Below, one piece after another: positions 1 to 7,689 of a stretch of 12,638 nt of DNA. The notes beneath the pieces are model-generated. The model was not told the origin of the DNA. It saw nothing but the letters and a program-made list of their open reading frames with translations, and made no database searches. The translations under genes were made by a program, and so were the position numbers. How positions within the stretch are numbered: position 1 is the first letter of the stretch; every line of letters starts with the position of its first letter. The DNA is from JAZNGX01 sp045576675. GTDB lineage: Bacteria; Bacillota; Clostridia; Monoglobales; Firm-18. The stretch lies in assembly GCA_045576675.1 (NCBI GenBank), contig JAZNGX010000084.1, positions 1 through 12,638 of the forward strand, read 5' to 3'.

Positions 1-22
1 TAGATTTGGAAAGATAGAATTT

Positions 23-38
23 GGAGGTTTTTAAAATG
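23..38 (+). promoter_or_regulatory. Ribosome binding site fixing the tyrS start
   Basis: GGAGG at 23-27 stands 8 bases before the ATG at 36. An in-frame TTG at 21 would lie upstream of and overlap this site, so it cannot be served by it. Only 35 bases precede the gene in the window, so any upstream leader, such as the T-box common before Firmicute tRNA synthetase genes, is out of view. Confidence 0.85.
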
Positions 39-1262
39 GGTTTATATGAAGAATTAGAACAGAGAGGTTTGCTTGCTCAATGCACAAACACCGATAAAGT
101 TCGTGAAATGCTAAATAATGATAAGGTTACATTTTATATAGGTTTTGACCCGACCGCAGACAGTCTGCACGTTGGTCATTTTCTGCAAATGGTTGTTATG
201 GCTCATATGCAAAAAGCAGGTCATCATCCAATTGCCTTGTTTGGTGGTGGTACTGCAATGGTTGGTGATCCATCAGGCAGAACTGATATGCGTTCTATGA
301 TGACGGTTGAAACGATTCAGCATAATGTTGATTGCTTTGTTAAACAGTTTGGCAGATTTATTGATTTTTCTGATAATAAAGCTACAATGGTTAACAATGC
401 AGATTGGCTTTTAAATCTTAACTATGTTGAGTTTTTGCGTGACGTTGGTGTGCATTTTTCAGTAAACAGAATGCTTACTGCCGAGTGCTTTAAGAGCCGT
501 CTTGAAAGAGGCTTGTCTTTCCTTGAATTTAACTATATGTTAATGCAAAGCTATGACTTTTTAATGCTTAATAAGAAACATAACTGTGTGCTTGAGCTTG
601 GCGGTGACGATCAGTGGTCAAACATTCTTGGCGGTATTGATTTAGTTCGCCGTACTGAGGGCAAAGAGGTTTATGGTATGACATTTACTTTGCTTACAAC
701 TAGTGCAGGCATAAAAATGGGTAAAACTCAAAAGGGTGCTGTTTGGCTTGACCCTGAAAAAACAACTCCATTTGAATTCTATCAGTATTGGCGTAACATT
801 GATGACGCTGATGTTATCAGAGTTATGAAGATGCTTACATTTATTCCGCTTGAGCAGATTGCTGAGTACGAAAAAGCCGAGGGCAGTGAATTAAATGAAG
901 TAAAGAAAATTCTTGCTTATGAGCTTACAAAAATGGTACATGGTGATGATAAAGCTAACGAAGCAAAGGCTGCAGCTGATGCTTTGTTTGGTGGTAGCGG
1001 TGATAATGAAAATATGCCGTCTACAGAAATCAGTAAAGCTGAATTTGCTGATGGAATGGGCGTTTTAGATATAATGGTTGCAGCAAAGCTTGCTCCTTCA
1101 AAGGGTGAAGCAAGAAGACTTGTTCAGCAGGGCGGTGTTTCTGTTGACGGAAACAAGGTTACTGATGTAAATATGGTACTTACAGCTGCAGACTTTAATG
1201 ACGGTCAGATTATTATTAAAAAAGGTAAAAAGGTATTCCACAAAATAGTTATCGGTGATTAA
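36..1262 (+). CDS. tyrS: Tyrosyl-tRNA synthetase (TyrRS)
   Basis: This cytoplasmic class I aminoacyl-tRNA synthetase uses ATP to charge tRNA-Tyr with tyrosine. The 408-residue product has the expected parts in order. The Rossmann catalytic core carries HVGH (the HIGH signature) at about residues 45-48, the tyrosine-pocket stretch YMLMQSYDF near 167-175, GGDDQW at 189-194 and KMGKT (the KMSKS loop) at 227-231. The C-terminal part, from about 345, is an S4-like RNA-binding domain (SKGEARRLVQQGGVSVDG) that grips the tRNA. Length is close to the family norm of about 400-420. The ATG at 36 is chosen because it follows GGAGG. The gene heads a close run with folT 2 bases downstream, so its leader probably sets transcription of the run. 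Nothing looks broken or unusual. Confidence 0.97.
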   Translation: MGLYEELEQRGLLAQCTNTDKVREMLNNDKVTFYIGFDPTADSLHVGHFLQMVVMAHMQKAGHHPIALFGGGTAMVGDPSGRTDMRSMMTVETIQHNVDCFVKQFGRFIDFSDNKATMVNNADWLLNLNYVEFLRDVGVHFSVNRMLTAECFKSRLERGLSFLEFNYMLMQSYDFLMLNKKHNCVLELGGDDQWSNILGGIDLVRRTEGKEVYGMTFTLLTTSAGIKMGKTQKGAVWLDPEKTTPFEFYQYWRNIDDADVIRVMKMLTFIPLEQIAEYEKAEGSELNEVKKILAYELTKMVHGDDKANEAKAAADALFGGSGDNENMPSTEISKAEFADGMGVLDIMVAAKLAPSKGEARRLVQQGGVSVDGNKVTDVNMVLTAADFNDGQIIIKKGKKVFHKIVIGD

Positions 1263-1264
1263 TT

Positions 1265-1822
1265 ATGCGGATTATAAACAAGCTATCCGAAAGTGTTAAA
1301 GAACTTAACAGCACAAAAAACCTTGTTATACTGGGCTTACTTGTTGCAATTTATGTGGTAATGGGATATTTTACATTTTATCTGTTACCAACTTTACGTG
1401 TTACGTTCACGTATATACCGCTTGTACTCGCAGGTGCTATGTTTGGCCCTGTTTGTGGTGGCTTTGTCGGTGCAATAGGAGATGTTTTAGGATATATTAC
1501 AAGTCAGTTTGGTGCAGGAGCATATAACGCAGGCTTTACTGTTAACGCTTTTGTTACAGGTTTTGTGTATGGTGTCTTTTTGTACAGAAGTGATTTTGGC
1601 CTATTAAGAATTATCGGTGCAAAGCTGACAGTTGCTTTGATTGTTGAACTCTTATTAACGCCAATATGGTTGTCTGTGCTATACGGAGATGCTTACTTGG
1701 TTTTGTTAATTGACAGAATTTGGAAAACACTTGTTTTTATTCCCATTGAAGTTATCATAATTAATTTTGTGGTTAAAAAGATATATAGATATGTTTCAAT
1801 TAAAAACGGAGGGATAAAATGA
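1265..1822 (+). CDS. folT: ECF transporter S component, folate-type (FolT-like)
   Basis: This 185-residue integral membrane protein is predicted to be the substrate-binding (S) subunit of an energy-coupling factor transporter. It would pair with the shared EcfA/EcfA'/EcfT module, encoded elsewhere, to import a vitamin. About six hydrophobic segments are visible. The pattern RVTFTYIP (45-52), followed by GAMFGPVCGGFVGAIGD (57-73), a Gly-rich turn (83-90) and GFTVNAFVTGFVYG (90-103), is what I associate with the FolT folate subfamily. The late RIWKTLVFIP (151-160) also fits S components. The substrate call is family-level inference, and another vitamin is possible. The start lies 2 bases after the tyrS stop with no clear Shine-Dalgarno sequence, which suggests translational coupling. 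It overlaps the next gene by 4 bases (ATGA). Confidence 0.85.
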   Translation: MRIINKLSESVKELNSTKNLVILGLLVAIYVVMGYFTFYLLPTLRVTFTYIPLVLAGAMFGPVCGGFVGAIGDVLGYITSQFGAGAYNAGFTVNAFVTGFVYGVFLYRSDFGLLRIIGAKLTVALIVELLLTPIWLSVLYGDAYLVLLIDRIWKTLVFIPIEVIIINFVVKKIYRYVSIKNGGIK

Positions 1823-3573
1823 GTGTAATGGAATTTATTACACTGTTTAGTGGAATTGCAATGTTCCTGTTTGGTATGAATATAATGGGAGATGGTTTGC
1901 AAAAAGCTGCAGGTGACAGATTTCACAGTATAATCGATAAATTTACAGGTAATGTATTTAAAGGCGTTTTTCTTGGTGCGGCAGTTACTGCTTTAGTACA
2001 AAGCAGTTCTGCTACAACCGTAATGCTCGTCGGCTTTGTTAATGCAGGGCTTATGACACTAAAACAGGCTGTTGGTGTAATTATGGGTGCCAACATTGGT
2101 ACTACAGTTACTGCATGGATAGTATCTCTTAGTGAACTAAGCACAGGCTCGAGTGCCTGGATGGTTATTTTAAAGCCTAAGACGTTTGCACCAATCATTT
2201 TTGTTGCAGGCGTTGTTATTTCTATGTTCTTTGTTAAAAAGAACACTAAAAGGCTTTCTGCTGTTGCAGACATTTGTATTGGCTTTGGATTGCTCTTTAT
2301 AGGTATGACATCTATGGAAGCATCAGTTGCCACATTGCAGGAAATGCCTTTAATGCAAAAAGCGTTTACAACTTTTTCTAATCCAGTGATTGGTGTTATT
2401 GTTGGTGCTGTTGTAACAGCTATAATTCAAAGCAGTAGTGCTTCTGTTGGTATACTTCAGGCTGCTGCTGCAACAGGTCTTGTAACATTTTCTTCGGCAA
2501 TACCGATTATAATGGGTCAGAACATCGGTACTTGTATTACAGCTATTCTTTCATCAATAGGAACAAGTAAAAATGCAAAGAAAGCTTCTGCAATACACCT
2601 TATGTTTAATCTGATTGGTACTGTTGTGTTTATGGTGTTGGTTTATGCCTTAAAGGCATTGATAGTTATACCTTTCTGGGAAAATTCAGTTGGTATGGCA
2701 GATATTGCTACAATTCATACATTATTTAATATTGCAAATACTTGTTTGTTACTTCCATTCTCTAACTTGCTTGTTAAGCTTGCTGATTTTGTAATTCGCG
2801 GTGATGACAGCACAAAGGTGGCTAAGCATCTTGATGAGAGATTCCTTAACTCACCATCTGTCGCATTGTCACTTACTTTAAAGGAAGTTGCTGCAATGGG
2901 TGACTATGCACGTAAGAATGTTATGCTTACTTCTGAGCTTTTAACTAAAAACGATTCAGATATTTATTCTAAAATTGAAGAAACTGAAAACGTTGTTGAT
3001 TCACTTGAGTTTGAAATTACAGAATATTTGTCACAGGTTCTTACTTGCGAATTGACTGATGAACAAAATAGTATGGCAACAGGTCTTTTCCACGTCGTTA
3101 ATGACATTGAGCGTATTTCTGACCATGCTATCAACGTTGCTGATATTATTAATGATAACAAGAAGAAAAGTATTACTTTTTCTGATGTTGCTCTGGAAGA
3201 GCTTGCTAAAATTTATGAGGTTCTTGATAAAATCCTTGAAACTACAGTTGATTCTTATAGTATGGATGACATTAATGATGCACTTAAGGTTGAACCGCTT
3301 GAAGAGGTTATTGATGAGCTTATAGAGAAATTAAGAATGCGTCATATGGAACGACTTAATCAACGTGAATGCAATGTTCACGCTGGAATTCAGTTCCTTG
3401 ATTTAATGACTAATTTTGAACGTATTTCTGACCATTGTTCAAATATTGGTATGTACGTAGTTGGTCAGCACGCACGAATCAATCCTCACGTGTATGCCAA
3501 ACAGATGCATAACAGTACTGATGAAAACTATCGTGCTTATTTTGAAAAATATCTTAACAAATACGATGTATAG
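1819..3573 (+). CDS. Na+/phosphate cotransporter family protein with PhoU-like C-terminal domain
   Basis: The 584-residue protein belongs to the NptA/YjbB-type Na/Pi cotransporter family. The N-terminal membrane part (about 1-325) contains the duplicated family signature: QSSSATT at 61-67 with GANIGTT at 90-96, then QSSSAS at 204-209 with GQNIGT at 233-238. The inverted repeat of these QSSS units forms the transport core in this family. The cytosolic C-terminal part (about 350-560) is helical and carries two PhoU-type ERISDH motifs, at 431-436 and 534-539, usually linked to phosphate sensing or metal binding. It should sit in the cytoplasmic membrane and move phosphate with sodium, although some relatives act in export. 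The start codon overlaps the folT stop (ATGA) and follows GGAGGG at 1808-1813, indicating tight co-translation. Confidence 0.93.
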   Translation: MSVMEFITLFSGIAMFLFGMNIMGDGLQKAAGDRFHSIIDKFTGNVFKGVFLGAAVTALVQSSSATTVMLVGFVNAGLMTLKQAVGVIMGANIGTTVTAWIVSLSELSTGSSAWMVILKPKTFAPIIFVAGVVISMFFVKKNTKRLSAVADICIGFGLLFIGMTSMEASVATLQEMPLMQKAFTTFSNPVIGVIVGAVVTAIIQSSSASVGILQAAAATGLVTFSSAIPIIMGQNIGTCITAILSSIGTSKNAKKASAIHLMFNLIGTVVFMVLVYALKALIVIPFWENSVGMADIATIHTLFNIANTCLLLPFSNLLVKLADFVIRGDDSTKVAKHLDERFLNSPSVALSLTLKEVAAMGDYARKNVMLTSELLTKNDSDIYSKIEETENVVDSLEFEITEYLSQVLTCELTDEQNSMATGLFHVVNDIERISDHAINVADIINDNKKKSITFSDVALEELAKIYEVLDKILETTVDSYSMDDINDALKVEPLEEVIDELIEKLRMRHMERLNQRECNVHAGIQFLDLMTNFERISDHCSNIGMYVVGQHARINPHVYAKQMHNSTDENYRAYFEKYLNKYDV

Positions 3574-3587
3574 AGGTTTTTGAGTTG
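3572..3587 (+). promoter_or_regulatory. Ribosome binding site for the TTG start of mutS2
   Basis: AGAGG at 3572-3576 overlaps the stop codon of the preceding transporter gene and is followed, after 8 bases, by TTG at 3585. The next in-frame residues (NSKAIKTLEFNKI) match the usual MutS2 N-terminus, so TTG is the likely initiator. Confidence 0.8.
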
Positions 3588-5933
3588 AATAGTAAAGCTA
3601 TAAAAACATTGGAATTTAATAAGATACAAAAGATGCTTCGTGAAGAAGCATCTTTTGATATGAGCAAACAGCTCGTTGATGACATAACCCCATCTTCAGA
3701 TTATGATGAGGTTAATTTGTTGTGCAAAGAGCTTTCTTGTGCTATGGATTGCATTTATAAAAAAGGTAATATAAAAACCAACGGCTTAAAAGAGCTTTCT
3801 ATGCCACTAAAAAGAATTGAAAAAGGTGGTGTTCTGAACATTTCAGAGCTTTTAAGTGTTGGTAATGCTTTGAGAATTGCAAGAAATCTTTCTCATTATT
3901 TTGATGAAGAAAATGTGTTAAGTAAGTATTATTCGCAGATTTCGTATGATAAGTCAATAGAAAATCATATATTTGATTCAATAGAATCAGAAGATGCTAT
4001 TGCAGATTCTGCTTCTTCTGAGCTTGCTTCAATAAGAAGAAGAATTATTGATACTCATTCAAAAATCAGGGAGCATCTTAATACCTTGATTCACAGCAGT
4101 AAGTATCAGAAATATCTTCAGGAAGCGATTGTCACTATCAGGGACGGAAGGTACGTTGTTCCTGTAAAATCGGAGCATAAAGGTGATGTGCCAGGAATAG
4201 TTCACGATATGTCATCAACAGGTTCAACACTATTTATTGAGCCAAATGCTGTTGTTAATGAAAACAACAAATTAAAGGAGCTTGCAGTTCAGGAAAAGAA
4301 TGAAATTGAAAAAATTCTTGCTGCATTGACTGCTGAAGTCGGCACTGTAATTCATATGCTATTTGTTAATCAACGTAATATAACCGCAATTGATTTTATT
4401 TTTGCAAAAGCTAAGCTTGCAATAAAAATGCGTGCAGTTGTGCCTGTTATTAATAATGAGAAGAAAATTATTATCAATAATGGCAGACATCCTTTGATTG
4501 ATGATGATAAGGTTGTGCCGATTTCTGTAAGACTTGGGGATGATTTCAAAACACTTGTAATAACAGGTCCTAATACAGGCGGCAAAACTGTTACGCTTAA
4601 AACTATAGGCTTATTTAGTGTTATGGCGGCTTGTGGTATGGGTATTCCTGCAACAGATGGCACAAGTCTTTGCGTATTTGAAAACATCTTTGCAGATATT
4701 GGTGATGAGCAAAGCATTGAACAGAATCTAAGTACCTTTTCGTCACATATGGCGAATATTGTAAGTATTTTAGAGGAAGCAACACCAGATTCACTTGTTC
4801 TTTTTGACGAGCTTGGTGCAGGCACCGACCCTACTGAAGGGGCGGCACTTGCAGTTTCTATTCTAAAGTATACAAAGGATATGGGTATGCTTACCGCAGC
4901 AACAACTCATTACAGTGAAATCAAGATGTATGCGCTTACTACCGATGGAGTCGAAAACGCAAGCTGTGAGTTTGATGTTAATTCACTTCGTCCAACGTAC
5001 AGATTACTTATTGGTGTTCCGGGAAAGAGTAATGCATTTGCTATTTGTAAACGTTTGGGTTTACCTGAGTTTATAATAAATAATGCTTCAAAACAGCTTA
5101 CTGAAGAAAACATCAGATTTGAAGATGTGATTTCTGATTTAGAGGAAAATCGTAAAAAAGCAGAAGAAGAGCATATGCTTGCTGCTAAATATAAGCAAGA
5201 GGCTGAGGCGTTAAGAAAAGAAATCGAGAACGAAAAGCTTCGCCTTGCAAACACACGCAAGAATTTAACTGAGAATGCAAACAAAGAAGCAAAACGAATT
5301 CTTGAAAATGCTAAACGTGATGCAGACGAGCTTATCCGTGATATTCGACGTACACGTAAAGAAAAAAGCGAGCAGGATGCAAATCGAGCTATGAATGAAG
5401 CTATGCGTGAGATTAATGAAAAAATCAAAAAGCGTGAAAAGAGCAACATTTTAAAGCAGAAGATAAATACTGAAATACCAAAAAATCTTATTGCAGGTAA
5501 TACAGTTGAGCTTTTGGATATAGGTCAAACAGGTACGGTTGTATCCCCTCCCAAGGCTGACGGCAGTGTTGTTGTTCAGGCGGGTATAATGAAAATACAA
5601 ACAAACATAACTAATTTAAGAGTAATTAAGCAGGCACCTAAGGAAATTGTTTCAACCGGTAAACGAGGCGGTTTAAAAACACAATCAGTAAAAAGTGAGG
5701 TTGATTTACGTGGCCTTATGCTTGAGGATGCACTTTTTGTTACTGACAAATACCTTGATGATGCGTTTTTTGCCGGTCTGAATCTGGTTACTGTTATACA
5801 CGGTAAAGGAACCGGTGTGTTAAGAAAAGGTGTTCATGATATGTTAAGACGGCATCCGCACGTTAAATCCTTCAGGCTAGGCACCTTCGGCGAGGGCGAA
5901 GCAGGTGTAACTGTAGTTGAACTTAAAAGGTAG
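3585..5933 (+). CDS. mutS2: Endonuclease MutS2 / ribosome rescue factor (RqcU-type)
   Basis: The 782 residues match the usual MutS2 length of about 780-790. The N-terminal part is the MutS core and clamp-type helical region without the mismatch-recognition domain, beginning with the typical LEFNKI motif. The ABC-type ATPase has Walker A GPNTGGKT at 328-335 and Walker B SLVLFDELGAGTDPTEG at 403-419. A long charged coiled coil runs from about 518 to 625. A KOW-like segment (AGNTVELLDIGQTGTVV) follows, then a C-terminal Smr nuclease domain with DLRG at about 707-710 and HGKGTG at 739-744. Family knowledge: MutS2 was described as suppressing recombination, and in Bacillus subtilis it also binds collided ribosomes and splits them. 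It starts 11 bases after the transporter gene with TTG and sits 7 bases before the acetyltransferase, so it is part of the same run. All key motifs are intact. Confidence 0.96.
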   Translation: MNSKAIKTLEFNKIQKMLREEASFDMSKQLVDDITPSSDYDEVNLLCKELSCAMDCIYKKGNIKTNGLKELSMPLKRIEKGGVLNISELLSVGNALRIARNLSHYFDEENVLSKYYSQISYDKSIENHIFDSIESEDAIADSASSELASIRRRIIDTHSKIREHLNTLIHSSKYQKYLQEAIVTIRDGRYVVPVKSEHKGDVPGIVHDMSSTGSTLFIEPNAVVNENNKLKELAVQEKNEIEKILAALTAEVGTVIHMLFVNQRNITAIDFIFAKAKLAIKMRAVVPVINNEKKIIINNGRHPLIDDDKVVPISVRLGDDFKTLVITGPNTGGKTVTLKTIGLFSVMAACGMGIPATDGTSLCVFENIFADIGDEQSIEQNLSTFSSHMANIVSILEEATPDSLVLFDELGAGTDPTEGAALAVSILKYTKDMGMLTAATTHYSEIKMYALTTDGVENASCEFDVNSLRPTYRLLIGVPGKSNAFAICKRLGLPEFIINNASKQLTEENIRFEDVISDLEENRKKAEEEHMLAAKYKQEAEALRKEIENEKLRLANTRKNLTENANKEAKRILENAKRDADELIRDIRRTRKEKSEQDANRAMNEAMREINEKIKKREKSNILKQKINTEIPKNLIAGNTVELLDIGQTGTVVSPPKADGSVVVQAGIMKIQTNITNLRVIKQAPKEIVSTGKRGGLKTQSVKSEVDLRGLMLEDALFVTDKYLDDAFFAGLNLVTVIHGKGTGVLRKGVHDMLRRHPHVKSFRLGTFGEGEAGVTVVELKR

Positions 5934-5940
5934 TGTATAT

Positions 5941-6372
5941 ATGTTATTTAAATCTAAATTCTTTAATGAACTTACAACAACGGAGTTGTATGAGATTTTA
6001 AAAGCACGCTGTGCAGTTTTTTTGTTAGAACAAAACATAGTTTGTCAGGACCTTGATGACATTGATTATAACAGTTTGCATTGCTTTTTTGAGCAGGATA
6101 ACAAAGTTATTGCATATTTAAGGGCTTTTAAGGCTGATGATGATACCGTTAAAATAGGCCGTGTGCTTACATTAAATCACGGACAAGGTCTTGGTAGAAA
6201 GATTATGGAGCTTTCTATTAATGCAATTAATAAAAAGTTTTGTTATAAAAGGCTTAGCCTTAATGCTCAAAAGTATGCATCGGGTTTTTACGAAAAGCTT
6301 GGTTTTACGGTAGTTTCAGATTATTTTTTAGAAGAGGGTATAGTTCACGTTACTATGGATTTTATTAAATAA
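5941..6372 (+). CDS. GNAT family N-acetyltransferase, ElaA type
   Basis: The 143-residue protein resembles the ElaA branch of the Gcn5-related N-acetyltransferases, which move an acetyl group from acetyl-CoA to an unknown amine. Visible signatures are LKARCAVFLLEQN (20-32), followed by CQDLDDID (35-42), GRV at 73-75, the acetyl-CoA pyrophosphate loop GQGLGRK at 81-87, LNAQ at 107-110, FYEKLGF at 116-122 and the closing EEGIVHVTM (131-139). This order is the ElaA pattern. I chose the ATG at 5941, 7 bases after mutS2, because the family N-terminus starts about here and AAAGG lies at 5926-5930. An in-frame TTG at 5917 inside mutS2 would add eight residues and is less likely. It is the last gene of the run. 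The substrate cannot be told from sequence. Confidence 0.88.
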   Translation: MLFKSKFFNELTTTELYEILKARCAVFLLEQNIVCQDLDDIDYNSLHCFFEQDNKVIAYLRAFKADDDTVKIGRVLTLNHGQGLGRKIMELSINAINKKFCYKRLSLNAQKYASGFYEKLGFTVVSDYFLEEGIVHVTMDFIK

Positions 6373-6379
6373 AAAAATT

Positions 6380-6409
6380 TTGAAATTTTATGGAACTTTT
6401 TATTATACT
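6380..6409 (+). promoter_or_regulatory. Candidate sigma-A promoter of the stalk-protein gene
   Basis: TTGAAA at 6380-6385 and TATACT at 6404-6409 are separated by 18 bases in AT-rich DNA, about 55 bases before the start codon at 6464. Each box has one mismatch to the vegetative consensus. The 91-base gap upstream of the gene supports separate transcription from the mutS2 run. Confidence 0.5.
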
Positions 6410-6417
6410 GCTTCGTC
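6391..6417 (+). promoter_or_regulatory. Candidate ECF-sigma promoter overlapping the sigma-A site
   Basis: TGGAAC at 6391-6396, followed by a T-rich stretch, and CGTC at 6414-6417 are 17 bases apart. This resembles the GGAAC/TGAAAC plus CGTC signature of Bacillus extracytoplasmic-function sigma factors such as SigM, whose usual spacing is 16-17. Control of a secreted protein by such a factor would be sensible, but short motifs in AT-rich DNA can occur by chance. Confidence 0.35.
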
Positions 6418-6463
6418 ATAGTAGTGTAATTAAAATTAATAAATATTTTTGGAGGTACAAAAA

Positions 6464-7417
6464 ATGAAAAAATTACATAAGGTATCAGCTCTTTTACTAG
6501 GAGCAACAATGACAATGTCACTTTCAGCGTTTGCTGATGAGGATGTTATGTTAATAGCACAGCCTGAAAACGATGTAGAAGCTGGCGTTGTTGAAACATT
6601 AACAGAAAGCTTTGTTCTTACAACAGGTACAATTGATGAATTAAGCGAAGAATCAAACTTCGTATCAATCAAAACTGAAGATGGTATATACGAGGCGTTG
6701 GTTGCAAACGTTGGTCCTCAGACATCATACTTTAAAGCAGATGGCACACCAATCGGTTATGCAGACTTAAAGGTTGGGGATTCTATCGCTGTTTATCATT
6801 CACAGATGGTTACAATGAGTATTCCTGCTCAGTCTCCTGCTTACGCAGTAATCGTTACTGAAGAAGGTGCTGTAACACCTAAGTATATGGAAATTGGTGA
6901 AGTTACAGAAAACGAAGATGGAACATATACAGTTTCAAGTGTTGATGGAATGTATGAGATTACTTTAACAGAAGAAACTGAGGTTACACCATACAGAACA
7001 AGAAACATTGTTATGGCTCAGGATTTAAAAGCAGGTGACGAAATTGCTGTTTGGTATGATGTTGCAACATTAAGCATTCCTGAAAGAGCTACAGCTAGCA
7101 AGGTTATGCTTGTTACTCCTGCAAATGCTTTTCTTGAAGCAATTGAGTTTGAATTAGTTGATGTTGAAGGTGTTAGTATGGTTCCGTTAAGAGCAGCAGC
7201 AACACAATATGGCGCCGTAGTTGACTGGGAAACAGACACAAATACTGCAATCGTTACTATGGATGATAAAACAATCAGATTCCCGATTGACAGCACAACT
7301 CTTAAAATCAATGATGAAGATTTTGAAGTAGCTAACTGCCCTGTACTTTATGACGACAAAACAATGGTAGAATTAGATTTGTTCCAGAATCTATTTGAAA
7401 CAACAGTATTATATTAA
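6464..7417 (+). CDS. Secreted protein with two tandem beta repeats and a copper-amine-oxidase-N-like (stalk) domain
   Basis: The 317-residue product starts with a classic signal peptide (KK, then a hydrophobic stretch to SAFA at 21-24), so it is probably secreted. After an acidic linker come two related units of about 75 residues, roughly 53-133 and 143-217. They share YADLKVGDSIAV / AQDLKAGDEIAV, then TMSIPAQSPAYAVIV / TLSIPERATASKVMLV. The C-terminal part (about 235-312) matches the copper amine oxidase N-terminal-like fold: MVPLRAAATQYGAVVDWE, then a TAIVTM strand. In the second lobe the usual VPLR is replaced by VELD. In Clostridia this fold is a common cell-surface stalk and does not imply copper or oxidase activity. 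No enzyme domain, membrane anchor or sortase motif is seen. ATG at 6464 follows GGAGG at 6451-6455. The specific function is unknown. Confidence 0.85.
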   Translation: MKKLHKVSALLLGATMTMSLSAFADEDVMLIAQPENDVEAGVVETLTESFVLTTGTIDELSEESNFVSIKTEDGIYEALVANVGPQTSYFKADGTPIGYADLKVGDSIAVYHSQMVTMSIPAQSPAYAVIVTEEGAVTPKYMEIGEVTENEDGTYTVSSVDGMYEITLTEETEVTPYRTRNIVMAQDLKAGDEIAVWYDVATLSIPERATASKVMLVTPANAFLEAIEFELVDVEGVSMVPLRAAATQYGAVVDWETDTNTAIVTMDDKTIRFPIDSTTLKINDEDFEVANCPVLYDDKTMVELDLFQNLFETTVLY

Positions 7418-7424
7418 TATAGAC

Positions 7425-7451
7425 AAAAAATAACGGAGTTTTACTCCGTTA
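7425..7451 (-). terminator. Rho-independent terminator for leftward transcription
   Basis: A 9-bp stem (arms TAACGGAGT and ACTCCGTTA, 7431-7451) closes a three-base loop. Read on the minus strand it is followed by six U (7430-7425). It would stop transcripts of the phosphatase gene before they run into the stalk-protein gene. On the plus strand no U run follows. Confidence 0.7.
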
Positions 7452-7466
7452 CAGACTGTCGAAAAA
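7425..7466. repeat. Left terminal inverted repeat of the 7425-7748 element
   Basis: It starts with six A, then the 21-base palindrome (7431-7451), then CAGACTGTCGAAAAA. It matches the reverse complement of 7705-7746 except for the three-base loop and three scattered positions. Confidence 0.7.
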
Positions 7467-7506
7467 GTCGGTTAACCGCAAGCATTTTTAATATTTTTAT
7501 ATTTGT

Positions 7507-7532
7507 GTGGTGTGACATATTCTGTACACTAC
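7507..7532. other. Bulged hairpin inside the element
   Basis: GTGGTGT (7507-7513) plus ACA (7515-7517) pair with TGT plus ACACTAC (7523-7532), leaving one bulged G at 7514 and a five-base loop. The stem is 10 bp including one G-T pair. Confidence 0.5.
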
Positions 7533-7563
7533 CCAAGTAATATACAAAAAACAATTAGCATCA

Positions 7564-7597
7564 AAAACCGCTGAAACTTTGAGTTTTCAGCGGTTTT
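7564..7597. terminator. Strong 13-bp hairpin, possible bidirectional terminator
   Basis: AAAACCGCTGAAA (7564-7576) pairs perfectly with TTTCAGCGGTTTT (7585-7597) around an eight-base loop. The outer A-T pairs provide a short U run at the end of the hairpin in either direction, with five U in a row on the minus strand. It stacks directly next to the 7598-7605 arm of the enclosing helix, so it may be structural as well as terminating. Confidence 0.55.
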
Positions 7598-7612
7598 ATG
7601 CTTGCTTTCGTC

Positions 7613-7658
7613 CAACGCAAGCTCTACCGTATACTCATACGCCTACGAGCTTGTGTTG
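7613..7658. other. Nested hairpin with internal loop, RNA-like structure
   Basis: CAACGCAAGCTC (7613-7624) pairs with GAGCTTGTGTTG (7647-7658) over 12 bp with one G-T pair. Inside, CGTAT (7628-7632) pairs with ATACG (7637-7641) around ACTC. The asymmetric internal loop is TAC against CCTAC. The two-tier shape suggests the transcribed RNA is structured. No known RNA family is recognised. Confidence 0.45.
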
Positions 7659-7689
7659 AACAAATTCACCTTTCTTTTTCAACGTCTGC

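Noticed and set aside
3059..3325. 88-codon plus-strand frame in another phase within the phosphate transporter gene.
   Set aside because: It is embedded in the PhoU-like region, with Leu/Met-rich sequence typical of an out-of-frame read; no start signal.
4910..5449. 179-codon minus-strand frame rich in Ser, Arg and Phe, opposite mutS2.
   Set aside because: It is the antisense of the charged coiled-coil region of mutS2. Low-complexity composition and lack of a ribosome binding site mark it as a shadow frame.
6361..6390. A/T-rich inverted pattern after the acetyltransferase gene as a terminator of the first operon.
   Set aside because: Only weak A-T pairs with no GC stem; it overlaps the promoter region and is expected by chance in such AT-rich DNA.
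7441..7518. Minus-strand 25-codon frame starting MSHHTNIKI inside the structured element, ending in the left repeat.
   Set aside because: It has no good ribosome binding site (only GGGT about 14 bases upstream) and lies across stems and palindromes that explain the sequence better. I treat it as chance coding in a repeat.
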